In this document: one piece after another, positions 17,528-25,969 of the stretch | Layout: the number at the start of each line of letters is the position of its first letter | Position numbering within the stretch: position 1 is the stretch's first letter | Source: Synergistaceae bacterium | GTDB taxonomy: Bacteria > Synergistota > Synergistia > Synergistales > Aminobacteriaceae | Assembly: GCA_017448795.1 (NCBI GenBank) | Contig: JAFSKV010000020.1 | Span: 1-64,000, forward strand | Reading direction: 5' to 3' | Length of the DNA stretch: 64,000 nucleotides | Made by a program: the position numbers and the translations under genes | The notes under the pieces: generated by a model | The model's database searches: none | What the model saw: the letters and a program-made list of their open reading frames with translations, nothing else | Told to the model about the DNA's origin: nothing

Positions 17528-18631
17528 TTACAGTATCGACTTGTAGGGGTATGTTTGTGCATAGTTGCCGCGTATATAGAAACGATACCAGTAGAAAGTC
17601 AACGCAGACAGTATACCAGCGAACAGCATAAACCTGAGATACCTGTTCTTGATACAGCGTGGAAGAGCGGCCATAGAGAGCATGCTGACAAAATCGTAAT
17701 ACACCAGCACCCTCGTTGAAACGAATCTTACAGCCACACGGTATATGATGCAGAAGAGGAACATGAACATGTGGAAGTTGACCCCGCTTCCTCCGGCAGG
17801 CAGGATAATTTTCTCCGCGTTCCTCCGGTAGAACGCCATGACGAGGAACTGTATAGCCATCAAGAGAACGGGAGTAGTCGGAACGAACATATCACTGTAT
17901 CTGTTCTCGTAATGCTGGTAGTATGAAGCTCCTGCGACAACATCAGCGTACAGGGAGGCGGCAGGTTTCACTGACATCAGTACAAAAACCATTACCGCCG
18001 CGAAAACAGCTTTGTACTTCCGGCTGTATGTTACCTTTTCTGAAGTTGCCAGCATATGGAAGCCAATCAGAAGGGGAAAGCCAATCAATGATGACTTGTG
18101 GAAGAAGTATCCTGCTATGATGTACAGCGAGAACTTGAAGTACTGTTTTGTCTCAATGCAGTCCAAGCCCATGAAGATAATCGCGGCTGAAATCATCTGA
18201 CGCATCATATTGTAGCTGTCGTTGTACTCCATCAGACAGAATATCAGCAGCAGGAAAGGCAGGCTCACCGTCTTTCTGTGTTTGTACGCGCCTATGTAGA
18301 AGCATGAAATCGTTATAAGCTGGTAGAAGAACAATGCCCAGTTGAAATGCCCCAGAAATTTGCAGCACATGTAAGTTATCATGAGCCACCCTGATTCATG
18401 GCCTGATCTGCTCGTGTAATCCGCGAAATCTACGGACTGTGCCGCCTTTGTGTAGTCGAGGACTCCGTATAATCTTGTGTCAGTCCCGATAGTCCAATCC
18501 CTCAGCCCTCCAAGAACACACAGCACCAAGACGCTAGCCGCCGAGCACACGAACGCCGTCATCCTGTCCTTAGCCCTCGAGGCCAGCCACGCGAAAGCCG
18601 CCGACACCATGAAGCACACGATGTATATCAC
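17528..18631 (-). CDS. EpsG-family/Wzy-like polysaccharide polymerase
   Basis: A 367-residue integral membrane protein with about ten hydrophobic helices. The early GLRDWTIGTDTRLY motif is typical of EpsG-type proteins, which are thought to polymerise exopolysaccharide or O-antigen repeat units. The start is GTG 18631, behind GGGAGGAG with a long spacer. It is not inside a polysaccharide cluster; the neighbours are pilB and hisS. Substrate unknown. Confidence 0.8.
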   Translation of the reverse strand: MIYIVCFMVSAAFAWLASRAKDRMTAFVCSAASVLVLCVLGGLRDWTIGTDTRLYGVLDYTKAAQSVDFADYTSRSGHESGWLMITYMCCKFLGHFNWALFFYQLITISCFYIGAYKHRKTVSLPFLLLIFCLMEYNDSYNMMRQMISAAIIFMGLDCIETKQYFKFSLYIIAGYFFHKSSLIGFPLLIGFHMLATSEKVTYSRKYKAVFAAVMVFVLMSVKPAASLYADVVAGASYYQHYENRYSDMFVPTTPVLLMAIQFLVMAFYRRNAEKIILPAGGSGVNFHMFMFLFCIIYRVAVRFVSTRVLVYYDFVSMLSMAALPRCIKNRYLRFMLFAGILSALTFYWYRFYIRGNYAQTYPYKSIL

Positions 18632-18710
18632 AGAAAAAAGCTCTCCTCCCTGAAACTGGTACTATACTTATACCACATAATCCTAAATTTTACAGGAGTG
18701 AACGCGACAC

Positions 18711-19967
18711 ATGACAGCAATAACCGCGCCAAGAGGAACACGCGACATTCTTCCCGCCGAGTCGTGGAAGTGGTCATACATCATCAGCACAGCCTCACGA
18801 ACCATGAGGGATTTCGGCTTCAGCGAGATTCACCTGCCCATATTCGAGCACACAGAGCTTTTCTCGCGGGGGGTAGGCGAGACAACGGACATCGTCGAGA
18901 AGGAAATGTACACCTTCACGGACAGGGGAGGACGAAGCATCACCCTCCGCCCTGAAGCCACAGCAGGAGTCATGAGGGCGGCAATAGAGAACAACCTTTG
19001 CGCTCAGGGAGCGTCGGCAAAACTCTGGAGCTGGGGGCCGATGTTCCGCCATGAGAGGCCGCAGAAGGGACGTTACCGCCAGTTCTACCAGATCGACGCG
19101 GAATGTCTCGGAATCGCCGGGCCTATGGCTGACGTTGAAGTTATCGCGCTGAGTCTGGAACTCTTCCGCAGGTTAGGCCTCAAGAATCTCGAAGTCGTCA
19201 TCAACTCTGTAGGCTGTGAGAAGTGCAGGCCTGTTTACCGTCAGAAGCTCGTGGAATATTTCTCGTCCCACAAATCCGAACTCTGCGGGACATGCCTTGA
19301 CCGCCTCGGACGCAACCCCCTCCGTATTCTGGACTGCAAGAACGAGTCATGCGGCCATGTAGCAGACGGAGCTCCCGACATTTTCGACTCATTGTGTGAT
19401 GAGTGCCGTGAACATTTCGCGGAGGTCAGGGCGGGACTCGAACGCTTGGGCTTCACGTACACGGTCAGCAAAAGACTCGTGCGCGGACTCGACTACTACA
19501 CCAAGACTGCCTACGAGATTCTTTCGGGGGACTTGGGCGCGCAGAACGCAGTAGCCGGGGGAGGAAGGTATGACAATCTTTCGTCGGCAATAGGAGGGGG
19601 CAAAATTCCGGGCGTGGGCTTTGCGTGCGGGCTTGACCGTGTTGCGCTGGTGATGGAGGAACAAGGCTGCTCGTTCGGTGAGAGGCCGGGAGTTGCTGTG
19701 TACTGCGTGGCGATGGATGACGAGTCGCGGGGGACGGTGCAGGCTCTGACACACTCGCTGAGGATGGCCGGGATTTCTGCGGAATGTGATACGGCCGGGC
19801 GGGGCTTCAAGGCTCAGATGAGGGCGGCGGGGTCTTGCAGGTTCGCGTGCATTGTCGGTGCTGACGAGAGGGCGGGCGGGACTGTCGCGGTGAAGAATCT
19901 TGCTGACGGCTCGCAGGTCAGTGTGAAGGCTTGTGATGTTGCGGGCTATATCGGCGGGAAGCTGTAG
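18711..19967 (+). CDS. hisS: Histidyl-tRNA synthetase
   Basis: A 418-residue class II synthetase charging tRNA-His. Motif 2 (WGPMFRHERPQKGRYRQFYQ), the histidine-binding LVRGLDYYT segment and the GGGRYDNLSSAIGG motif are visible, and the C-terminal anticodon-binding domain is complete. The RBS AGGAG lies upstream of ATG 18711. It is a single gene ending in a terminator; there is no T-box or aspS neighbour. Confidence 0.97.
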   Translation: MTAITAPRGTRDILPAESWKWSYIISTASRTMRDFGFSEIHLPIFEHTELFSRGVGETTDIVEKEMYTFTDRGGRSITLRPEATAGVMRAAIENNLCAQGASAKLWSWGPMFRHERPQKGRYRQFYQIDAECLGIAGPMADVEVIALSLELFRRLGLKNLEVVINSVGCEKCRPVYRQKLVEYFSSHKSELCGTCLDRLGRNPLRILDCKNESCGHVADGAPDIFDSLCDECREHFAEVRAGLERLGFTYTVSKRLVRGLDYYTKTAYEILSGDLGAQNAVAGGGRYDNLSSAIGGGKIPGVGFACGLDRVALVMEEQGCSFGERPGVAVYCVAMDDESRGTVQALTHSLRMAGISAECDTAGRGFKAQMRAAGSCRFACIVGADERAGGTVAVKNLADGSQVSVKACDVAGYIGGKL

Positions 19968-19977
19968 CGGTGAAATG

Positions 19978-20012
19978 TCCCCCGGCCATGTGATGACTGG
20001 GGGATTTGTGTT
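19978..20012 (+). terminator. hisS terminator
   Basis: TCCCCC pairs with GGGGGA across a 15-base loop, followed by TTTGTGTT. Confidence 0.65.
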
Positions 20013-20907
20013 ACTGGTACGAGTCTATGACGTGCTGAAGAATTGTTGACGGTGTGAGCCTGCTGCGGTCAATCTTGTGGTTCATCTTGTGGAAGTCGCT
20101 GGCTGATGTGAGCTGTCTCATTCGTTCGTCGGAATAGTCATCATACATTGCCCGGCTCATTTTTTGGTGAGGCTGGTCTGACATGAAGGGCATCTTTCTG
20201 TATTCGTCAATGTACGCTTCTGCCGCCATATTGAAGAACATGTGAAAGAAGAAATAGTGTATCGCGTAATCATAATCCTTCCAGTACTGAAACAATAATT
20301 TCTGCGTAAGCTCAAGTATAGGGTCATGAGGGTCTGAGACTATAAAGCAGTTTGCGATTGAGAGCCAGTTCCCTAATGGGCGCGAAGGGCTGTCGTCCCT
20401 GTACAGGAAAAGCGGAAGGTGCATCACATACTCGTCATGCTCACGGCCAGTGCAGTAGACGGTCGAGTCAATCCACGTCCCCCCATGCTCAATGAGGAGC
20501 TGTGCGCGGACTATGTCGCTGTAGTGCGTGTGAGTGATGAGGCCTTGCTCGTGCTTGCGTGTGATGTGTTCGGGAAGGGTGATGTAGTCGGGAAGATTTT
20601 GCTGATCTAGGACGATGATTTTCTTTTCGGGGTGCCAGCGCCTCAGTGAGCGGAGGCAGGCCTTGCAGATGTCGGGGGCGTTGTCTTCTCCCTGTAGCCA
20701 GAGCCACCAGATAATATCCTCATGCCCCCCCCCCCGGGCTACGTAATTCGGCTGAGTATGTTCCGCGACGAACTTGCTGTACTTCCTCTGAAGCCGCGCG
20801 TACATTATCCGTGAGTTCAGCTCGTAAAGTGCCTTGTCCTTCACCTTGCCGAACTGCCCGGACGACACAAGCCCGGCAATCTTCTTGAGTTTCCGCAGTA
20901 TGTGCAA
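20011..20907 (-). CDS. Glycosyltransferase of the capsule-synthesis/GT32-like type, with poly-G tract
   Basis: A 298-residue cytosolic or membrane-associated glycosyltransferase. The core near residues 60-175 contains IIWWLWLQGEDNAPDICKAC, YSDIVRAQLLIEHGGTWIDS and a substrate-facing Asp/Arg pair typical of Caps_synth/Gly_transf_sug proteins. Codons 58-61 (R-G-G-G) contain an uninterrupted run of 11 G on the coding strand. With 11 G the frame is intact; gain or loss of one base would truncate the protein ahead of the catalytic region. It likely modifies a surface polysaccharide; donor and acceptor are unknown. Confidence 0.82.
   Translation of the reverse strand: MHILRKLKKIAGLVSSGQFGKVKDKALYELNSRIMYARLQRKYSKFVAEHTQPNYVARGGGHEDIIWWLWLQGEDNAPDICKACLRSLRRWHPEKKIIVLDQQNLPDYITLPEHITRKHEQGLITHTHYSDIVRAQLLIEHGGTWIDSTVYCTGREHDEYVMHLPLFLYRDDSPSRPLGNWLSIANCFIVSDPHDPILELTQKLLFQYWKDYDYAIHYFFFHMFFNMAAEAYIDEYRKMPFMSDQPHQKMSRAMYDDYSDERMRQLTSASDFHKMNHKIDRSRLTPSTILQHVIDSYQ
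20725..20735. repeat. 11-base homopolymer (C on plus, G on coding strand) in a glycosyltransferase gene
   Basis: Uninterrupted C11 within the minus-strand glycosyltransferase reading frame. Such tracts are typical slipped-strand contingency loci. Confidence 0.85.
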
Positions 20908-20930
20908 TTGTTACACCTCCTAGCTGAATG

Positions 20931-20963
20931 ATAAACCCCCCTCACCGTCTCAGCAAGGGGGGG
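20931..20963 (-). terminator. Terminator of the 5'-nucleotidase gene
   Basis: On the minus strand CCCCCC(C) pairs with GGGGGG over about 15 bases, then TTTAT, just after the stop at 20970. Confidence 0.65.
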
Positions 20964-20969
20964 AAATTC

Positions 20970-22592
20970 TTACTCCGTGATGAATGTTATCCTTCCCTGC
21001 GCAGTCCTGTAACGTTCCGGCAATGTCTGGAAGTCCCGGATGTAATGAGCCAGCGCGTCATCATCCGTCATGTAGTTAGCCTCGATGACCTTCGCGCCCC
21101 GGAACAAATGCCCGTCCCCTTCCTCAAGGAGAACGTAATTCGATGACGCAACTTTGTACACTTTCTCCGGGTCAAGTGCTTCACCGTTGATTTTCACGTC
21201 CTTCACCCTGCGTTCGCCCTCAATTCCAACAAGCCTGTTGCGGTCGTCGAGCTTAACAGGAGTCGGTATCCTAGAGTCAATCGTGTATGTCATCCCCGCG
21301 ACATGAAGAAAGCCCCCGCTCTTGCCCGGCATGAGGCGCGCACCTACTTCAAGCTCATCAAGAATACTCTGTCCCGGAACCTCGCAGATGTACATTGTGT
21401 TCACGAACGGCAGAACATCAAGCACATTCTTATAGGTTATGTCGCCTGAAGGAATCCTCGTGCGGAATGCCCCCGCGTTGACCAGCGCAATATCGGCCTT
21501 CTTTGTGGGAGTCTCACGCGCTGAGGCAAGGAAAGCATCGGCCACAAGGTTGCAGATGTTCGTCTCAGCGTTGCGCATAAGCCACTCGTTTTTGTCGTTC
21601 TTCACGGGGAAATCGAAGCTCGAAAATGTCAGCTTCCTCGTCATTGTCCCGGCTAAACGTTCCTTGATGCTGTCAACAAGTTTCACTGTAGCCTCGTCCC
21701 GGCCGTCAAAGCCTGCAAGAAGCTCCGTTGAGATTTTGCCCTCTGTGTTGATTGTGAGCTTGCCGACATGAGTCAGCTTTGTCCCGGTCTGAGTTATTAC
21801 AACGTCCTTGCTGTCCAGATTCTTGAAGACTAGTCCGGGCGTAACCTCGTGCGAATGTCCGTCAATGAACGCGTCAATTCCTCTTGTTCTCGGCGCGATA
21901 TAGGGAGCTGACCACACTTCTGTTACGTCCTCATACTCGCCAAGATGCCCGACAACGATAACGTAGTCAGCACCTTCTGCCCTTGCGTCATCAACTGCCT
22001 TCTGTATTGACGCGATGAGTTTTGCCCCGGTCTTGTCGCCGTCAAAGTCGTAGATGTACTGCCCGTTTTCGTCCTTGAAGAATGACGGAGTTGACTTGAC
22101 GATTGACTCAGGGGTTGTAACTCCGACAAACGCGGCTTTCACATCACCGTATGTGAGAATCCTGTAGGGCTTGAAGATGAGTTCACCTGTCCGCAGGTCT
22201 CTTATGTTGCAGGAAATGAATCCGCTCTTGAGAAGCCCGGCGAATTTCTCGAACATTGGCCAGCCGTAATCGAACTCATGATTTCCCGGAACGACGATGT
22301 CATAGCCGATTGCGTTCATGATCTCGACGATGTAGCGTCCCTGAGATACTGTGCCGATTACAGCACCCTGCGCGAAGTCCCCAGCGTCAACCAGCGTAAC
22401 ATAGGGAGTGAGTTTGCGGGCCTCGTTCACGCAGTACATGAAGCCGGCGTAGCCTAGGGTATCGTCGACCCCGCAATGTACGTCGTTGGTGTAGAGAATG
22501 ACAATGTCCTTGTCGGGTGCAGCACTCCATGACGGCCCGGCAAAAACGCACATGGCCGGCACGAGCAAGAGTAACGCAAAAACTTTCTTCAT
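20970..22592 (-). CDS. ushA: Secreted 5'-nucleotidase/2',3'-cyclic phosphodiesterase (UshA family)
   Basis: A 540-residue secreted metallophosphoesterase. A signal peptide (about 1-23) is followed by the catalytic domain with YTNDVHCGV, DAGDFAQG, GNHEFDYG and DGHSHEV, and then the 5'-nucleotidase C-terminal domain (about 330-520). It would dephosphorylate extracellular nucleotides. The start is ATG 22592, nine bases after GAGGTG; the GTG at 22604 overlaps that RBS. The family is secure; the exact substrate is not. Confidence 0.9.
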   Translation of the reverse strand: MKKVFALLLLVPAMCVFAGPSWSAAPDKDIVILYTNDVHCGVDDTLGYAGFMYCVNEARKLTPYVTLVDAGDFAQGAVIGTVSQGRYIVEIMNAIGYDIVVPGNHEFDYGWPMFEKFAGLLKSGFISCNIRDLRTGELIFKPYRILTYGDVKAAFVGVTTPESIVKSTPSFFKDENGQYIYDFDGDKTGAKLIASIQKAVDDARAEGADYVIVVGHLGEYEDVTEVWSAPYIAPRTRGIDAFIDGHSHEVTPGLVFKNLDSKDVVITQTGTKLTHVGKLTINTEGKISTELLAGFDGRDEATVKLVDSIKERLAGTMTRKLTFSSFDFPVKNDKNEWLMRNAETNICNLVADAFLASARETPTKKADIALVNAGAFRTRIPSGDITYKNVLDVLPFVNTMYICEVPGQSILDELEVGARLMPGKSGGFLHVAGMTYTIDSRIPTPVKLDDRNRLVGIEGERRVKDVKINGEALDPEKVYKVASSNYVLLEEGDGHLFRGAKVIEANYMTDDDALAHYIRDFQTLPERYRTAQGRITFITE

Positions 22593-22698
22593 GATAGGAA
22601 TCACCTCGCAGGGAATTATAGCGCAACAGCTTGTGAACTTCCCCGCAGCTCCCTATAATTCAGCCGTTATCCAGCACAGAATCAAGGAGGAGTCAGAC

Positions 22699-23967
22699 GT
22701 GAGAAAATCGCTTGCACTTGTCTTCATGTTCATGTTCTTATGCACGGCCGCTTCAGCCAGCCCGGATGTTTTCCCGGAAGTCGGCATCAAGATTGACTGT
22801 CAGGAAACCTTCAACCAGTCCGCAGGAACACTTTACCTTCAGAAAACAGGCATAGTATCACACAAGCCGTTCATATCCGCCCTCTACTTGGGGTACACCG
22901 CTATACCGAAAGAAAAGATTGAGACGTTTTCCGCGTCAGCTTTCGGGTCATTGTTCATCCTGTCGAAAACAACACTGTCCATGCTTGTTGTTGCCACTGA
23001 CGGAAGCATCGATGATGTGTTGTCGAGGGTGAACAGCAAGGACATAAGCCGGGAAAGTTTCACTGAGCTCGGCCATGTTGACGGCTTCAGGTTCTATTAT
23101 GCTCCCGTGAAAGATGATGACGCTCTGGACAGAATCGAGCAGAAATACAGGGACGACCTGGAGAAAGTGAACGCCGCTTTTATCGGAGACCTGAAGAAGG
23201 CGGAAATCTTCGCTCCGGTCAACCCGTACGAAAAATTGATCGGGCAGGCCATCAGCTTTGACTCGGTTACACTTGACGGCGAGAAGGTATCAGTAAGCCA
23301 GCTTTTCGCCTCGAACAAAATCACGATGGTGAACTTGTGGGGGACATGGTGCTACAACTGCGTAAACGAGATGGACGAGCTTGCGGAGCTCCACAGGAAA
23401 TTTCAGGCTGAAGGGTGCGGGATTGTCGGCGTTGAGTATGAGCAGCTCCCGAACGATGCGACATTCCAGAAGGCGAGGGACTTGCTGCGCGACAAGGGCG
23501 TAACTTACCCGAACGTCATAATGCCTGAGAACGCCGGTGAGATTCTGGAGTCTGTTACGGGCTACCCGACCAGCTTCTTTGTCGACAGCAAAGGGAAAAT
23601 CCTCACGTATCCCATCATAGGGGCGGCGGTGAAAGACTACGAGCCTACGGTCAGGAAACTTCTTGCTGGAGAGTCAGCCGGCATAGTCAGCGATACGGGG
23701 GCTTCCGGCAATGACGGCGATTCGTTCAGGGTCTGCGTTCTTGACGGCGGCAAGAATCCCGTGAAGGGCGCTGTGGTTCAGTTCTGCGACGAGTCAGCGT
23801 GCAACATAGGCAGGACTGGCGCGGACGGCATCGCGGTGTTCAACATGCCCGCCGGGAAAATCTACGAGGTTCACCTGCTCAAAGTCCCAGCTGGTTACAA
23901 GATGGACACGGACTGCTACAAGACGCTTGACGTTTACAGCGACATAGTCATTAACCTGCCGGAATAA
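22699..23967 (+). CDS. Secreted TlpA-like thiol-disulfide protein with a C-terminal Cna-B-like domain
   Basis: A 422-residue protein with a signal peptide (about 1-21), an N-terminal region of unknown fold (about 22-170), a thioredoxin/TlpA domain with active site WGTWCYNC (about 185-320), and a C-terminal prealbumin/Cna-B-like domain (GAVVQFCDESACNIGRTGADG). The start is GTG 22699, eight bases after AAGGAGG; an in-frame ATG upstream lies inside the divergent 5'-nucleotidase gene. It is the first gene of a tight trio with a CXXC membrane protein and a NapH-TlpA fusion, so it is probably reduced across the membrane by them. Confidence 0.82.
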   Translation: MRKSLALVFMFMFLCTAASASPDVFPEVGIKIDCQETFNQSAGTLYLQKTGIVSHKPFISALYLGYTAIPKEKIETFSASAFGSLFILSKTTLSMLVVATDGSIDDVLSRVNSKDISRESFTELGHVDGFRFYYAPVKDDDALDRIEQKYRDDLEKVNAAFIGDLKKAEIFAPVNPYEKLIGQAISFDSVTLDGEKVSVSQLFASNKITMVNLWGTWCYNCVNEMDELAELHRKFQAEGCGIVGVEYEQLPNDATFQKARDLLRDKGVTYPNVIMPENAGEILESVTGYPTSFFVDSKGKILTYPIIGAAVKDYEPTVRKLLAGESAGIVSDTGASGNDGDSFRVCVLDGGKNPVKGAVVQFCDESACNIGRTGADGIAVFNMPAGKIYEVHLLKVPAGYKMDTDCYKTLDVYSDIVINLPE

Positions 23968-23968
23968 G

Positions 23969-24388
23969 ATGCTCAGGAAAACTTGCCTGCTCGCTGAGAG
24001 CGCCTTAGCCGTGATTATCGCGGTCTGCCTTATCGTCTCAGCAATGGAAATCTACACGGAAGGCTTGGCGCGGAAAACTGCTGACCCTCTGGCATGGATA
24101 TACACACGTGAGGCTGTCTCGGAGAAACTTGCGCCGGTTGTGCCGCTGTTCGCGGTGTTCGCGGTTCTGGCTTTGGCGGGATGGATTGCGGGAGTCAGTG
24201 CTGACGTGAAAACGAGGATCGGCCGGGAGTTTATGACCGCACGGACCCGGAGGCCTAACGGGATTTTGCGGGCTGTGATTCTTGCCGCGGCTTTGTGCTT
24301 CATCATCGCGGGGGTCTTCAACGGGAGCGCGAGGGATGTGTTCTACAAGGCTGTGAACATATGCACGGAGTGTGTCGGACTTGGATAA
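23969..24388 (+). CDS. Membrane protein with CD1871A-type CXXC C-terminus
   Basis: A 139-residue protein with three hydrophobic segments (about 8-28, 50-70, 98-118), ending in AVNICTECVGLG. This ending matches the small CD1871A-family CXXC proteins found beside ferredoxin-like membrane proteins in anaerobes, here carried on a longer N-terminal membrane region. It begins two bases after the TlpA-like stop and overlaps the next gene. A role relaying electrons between the cytosolic iron-sulfur protein and outer thioredoxins is inferred. Confidence 0.65.
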   Translation: MLRKTCLLAESALAVIIAVCLIVSAMEIYTEGLARKTADPLAWIYTREAVSEKLAPVVPLFAVFAVLALAGWIAGVSADVKTRIGREFMTARTRRPNGILRAVILAAALCFIIAGVFNGSARDVFYKAVNICTECVGLG

Positions 24389-25766
24389 GAGGAAAATCGT
24401 CCAGCTTTACAGCGCGCTGCTCTACAACACCCACGTCAGAGGCTTCATCAGCGGCGAAATCTACCGGGGTGCGGCAAAATTCACGTGTGTCCCAGGCCTG
24501 AACTGCTACTCATGCCCGGCGGCTGTCGGTGCTTGTCCGTTGGGGGCAATCCAGAACGCTTTGGGGGCGGCGAATCACCGTGCCGGCTGGTACGTGCTGG
24601 GAATAATCCTGCTTTACGGCGTAATTCTTGGGCGGACTGTATGCGGCTGGCTTTGTCCCGTTGGGCTGATGCAGGAGCTTCTGCACAAGATACCAACCTT
24701 CAAGCTCGCAAAGTCCAGACTCACCCGCGCCCTGTCGTGGCTCAAGTATGTATTCCTCGCTGTCCTGGCTGTGATTATGCCGCTGTGGTACGCAGTCCGT
24801 CATGATATGCCCATGCCCGGCTTCTGCAAGTACATCTGTCCTGCCGGGACTCTTGAGGGGGCTGTGGGTTTGCTGTCGAACCCGGCAAATTCTGACATGT
24901 TCGGGATGCTTGGGGCGTTCTTCACGGGCAAGTTCACGGTGATGGTTATAATCGCTCTGGCCTGTGTGTTCTGCTACAGGGCGTTCTGCCGCTTCATATG
25001 TCCGCTGGGGGCAATTTACGGATGCTTCAACAGCTTCAACATCGTGGGCGTGAAGGTTGACGGGGATTTATGCACAAGCTGCGGAAGCTGTGTGAGATTC
25101 TGCAAGATGAACGTGCGTCATGTGGGCGACAGGGAATGCATCAGCTGCGGGGAATGCGCCAAGGTCTGCGGACGGAAGGCCATTGCGTTCAGGTTCGGCA
25201 GTTCGTCAGCAGACTCAGTGAGACTCCGCTTGCTTTGGGGAGTCGCATTGGCTGTGCTGTGTCTGGCACTGGTAGGCTTTAACGTTCCCGGCTCTGACAC
25301 GCGGAAGAAAGTTGCCCCCAGCAACGCACCCATAGGCCATGAAGCAGGGCAGAGGCTCCCGGATTTCTCCGTGAGATGCCTAGACGGGACAGACTTTCAC
25401 CTTGCCGGCAACGCGGGAAAAGTCGTGATAATCAACCTGTGGGCTACGTACTGCACCCCGTGCGTGAAGGAGCTTCCGTACTTCGAGGCTCTCCAGCGTG
25501 AACACAAGGATGATGCTGTGATTCTTGCGGTTCATTCCTCGCTGGTTACTGATGACCCGACGGAATTTGTCGCGGGACGGGGCTTCACGATGAAGTTTGC
25601 GGTTGACACGGATGATGATTTTGTCTGGGGGACGGTGAACGGCTCATCATCAATGCCTCAGACCATCGTGCTGAACCGAAGGGGCGAGGTTGTCTACAAT
25701 CAGGCGGGCTCCGTAACGTTTGAGACACTCAACGCGCTGTACCAGAAGGCAGGAGCAAAAGAGTAG
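24372..25766 (+). CDS. NapH-type polyferredoxin membrane protein fused to a TlpA thioredoxin domain
   Basis: A 464-residue protein. Several helices flank cysteine motifs: CVPGLNCYSCP near residue 38, CGWLCPVG near 92, CKYICPAG near 155, and CRFICPLG near 210. A two-cluster ferredoxin segment follows (CTSCGSCVRFC, CISCGECAKVC), then another helix and a C-terminal TlpA domain with WATYCTPC. Most likely it moves electrons from cytosolic donors to extracytoplasmic thiols. The start is GTG 24372 (or TTG 24381, with better RBS spacing); it overlaps the CXXC gene by 17 bases. The fusion of polyferredoxin and thioredoxin in one chain supports a direct relay. Confidence 0.82.
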   Translation: MSDLDKRKIVQLYSALLYNTHVRGFISGEIYRGAAKFTCVPGLNCYSCPAAVGACPLGAIQNALGAANHRAGWYVLGIILLYGVILGRTVCGWLCPVGLMQELLHKIPTFKLAKSRLTRALSWLKYVFLAVLAVIMPLWYAVRHDMPMPGFCKYICPAGTLEGAVGLLSNPANSDMFGMLGAFFTGKFTVMVIIALACVFCYRAFCRFICPLGAIYGCFNSFNIVGVKVDGDLCTSCGSCVRFCKMNVRHVGDRECISCGECAKVCGRKAIAFRFGSSSADSVRLRLLWGVALAVLCLALVGFNVPGSDTRKKVAPSNAPIGHEAGQRLPDFSVRCLDGTDFHLAGNAGKVVIINLWATYCTPCVKELPYFEALQREHKDDAVILAVHSSLVTDDPTEFVAGRGFTMKFAVDTDDDFVWGTVNGSSSMPQTIVLNRRGEVVYNQAGSVTFETLNALYQKAGAKE

Positions 25767-25860
25767 CAGGGCAGGGCGGCGCGGATTTCTCCGTCCGTGC
25801 TACAATATCCCATAAATTCCACAAGAAAGGGCTTAACATCATCAATGTTAGTCAGTAAAA

Positions 25861-25899
25861 TCGGCTGTCGGCTGTCGGCTGTCGGCTGTCGGTTGTCGG
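25861..25899. repeat. Heptanucleotide tandem repeat upstream of the ATP-grasp gene
   Basis: TCGGCTG occurs four times perfectly (25861-25888), then TCGGTTG and a partial TCGG. It lies about 70 bases before the ATP-grasp start, in a 203-base gap that otherwise holds only weak promoter-like sequence (TACAAT near 25801). Confidence 0.9.
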
Positions 25900-25969
25900 T
25901 ATCCTATTGTCTGAAATCCCACCACAATAACCCACGCTTCACGCTCACATATTCCGGGGGTGTCCGGGT

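Noticed and set aside
22498-22698. Extended N-terminus of the TlpA-like protein starting at 22498
   Set aside because: It would lie inside the divergent 5'-nucleotidase gene, while GTG 22699 has a good RBS and starts a signal peptide.
23969-24388. Spurious reading frame between the TlpA-like and NapH-like genes
   Set aside because: The spacing, membrane helices and the conserved ICTECVGLG ending support a real gene.
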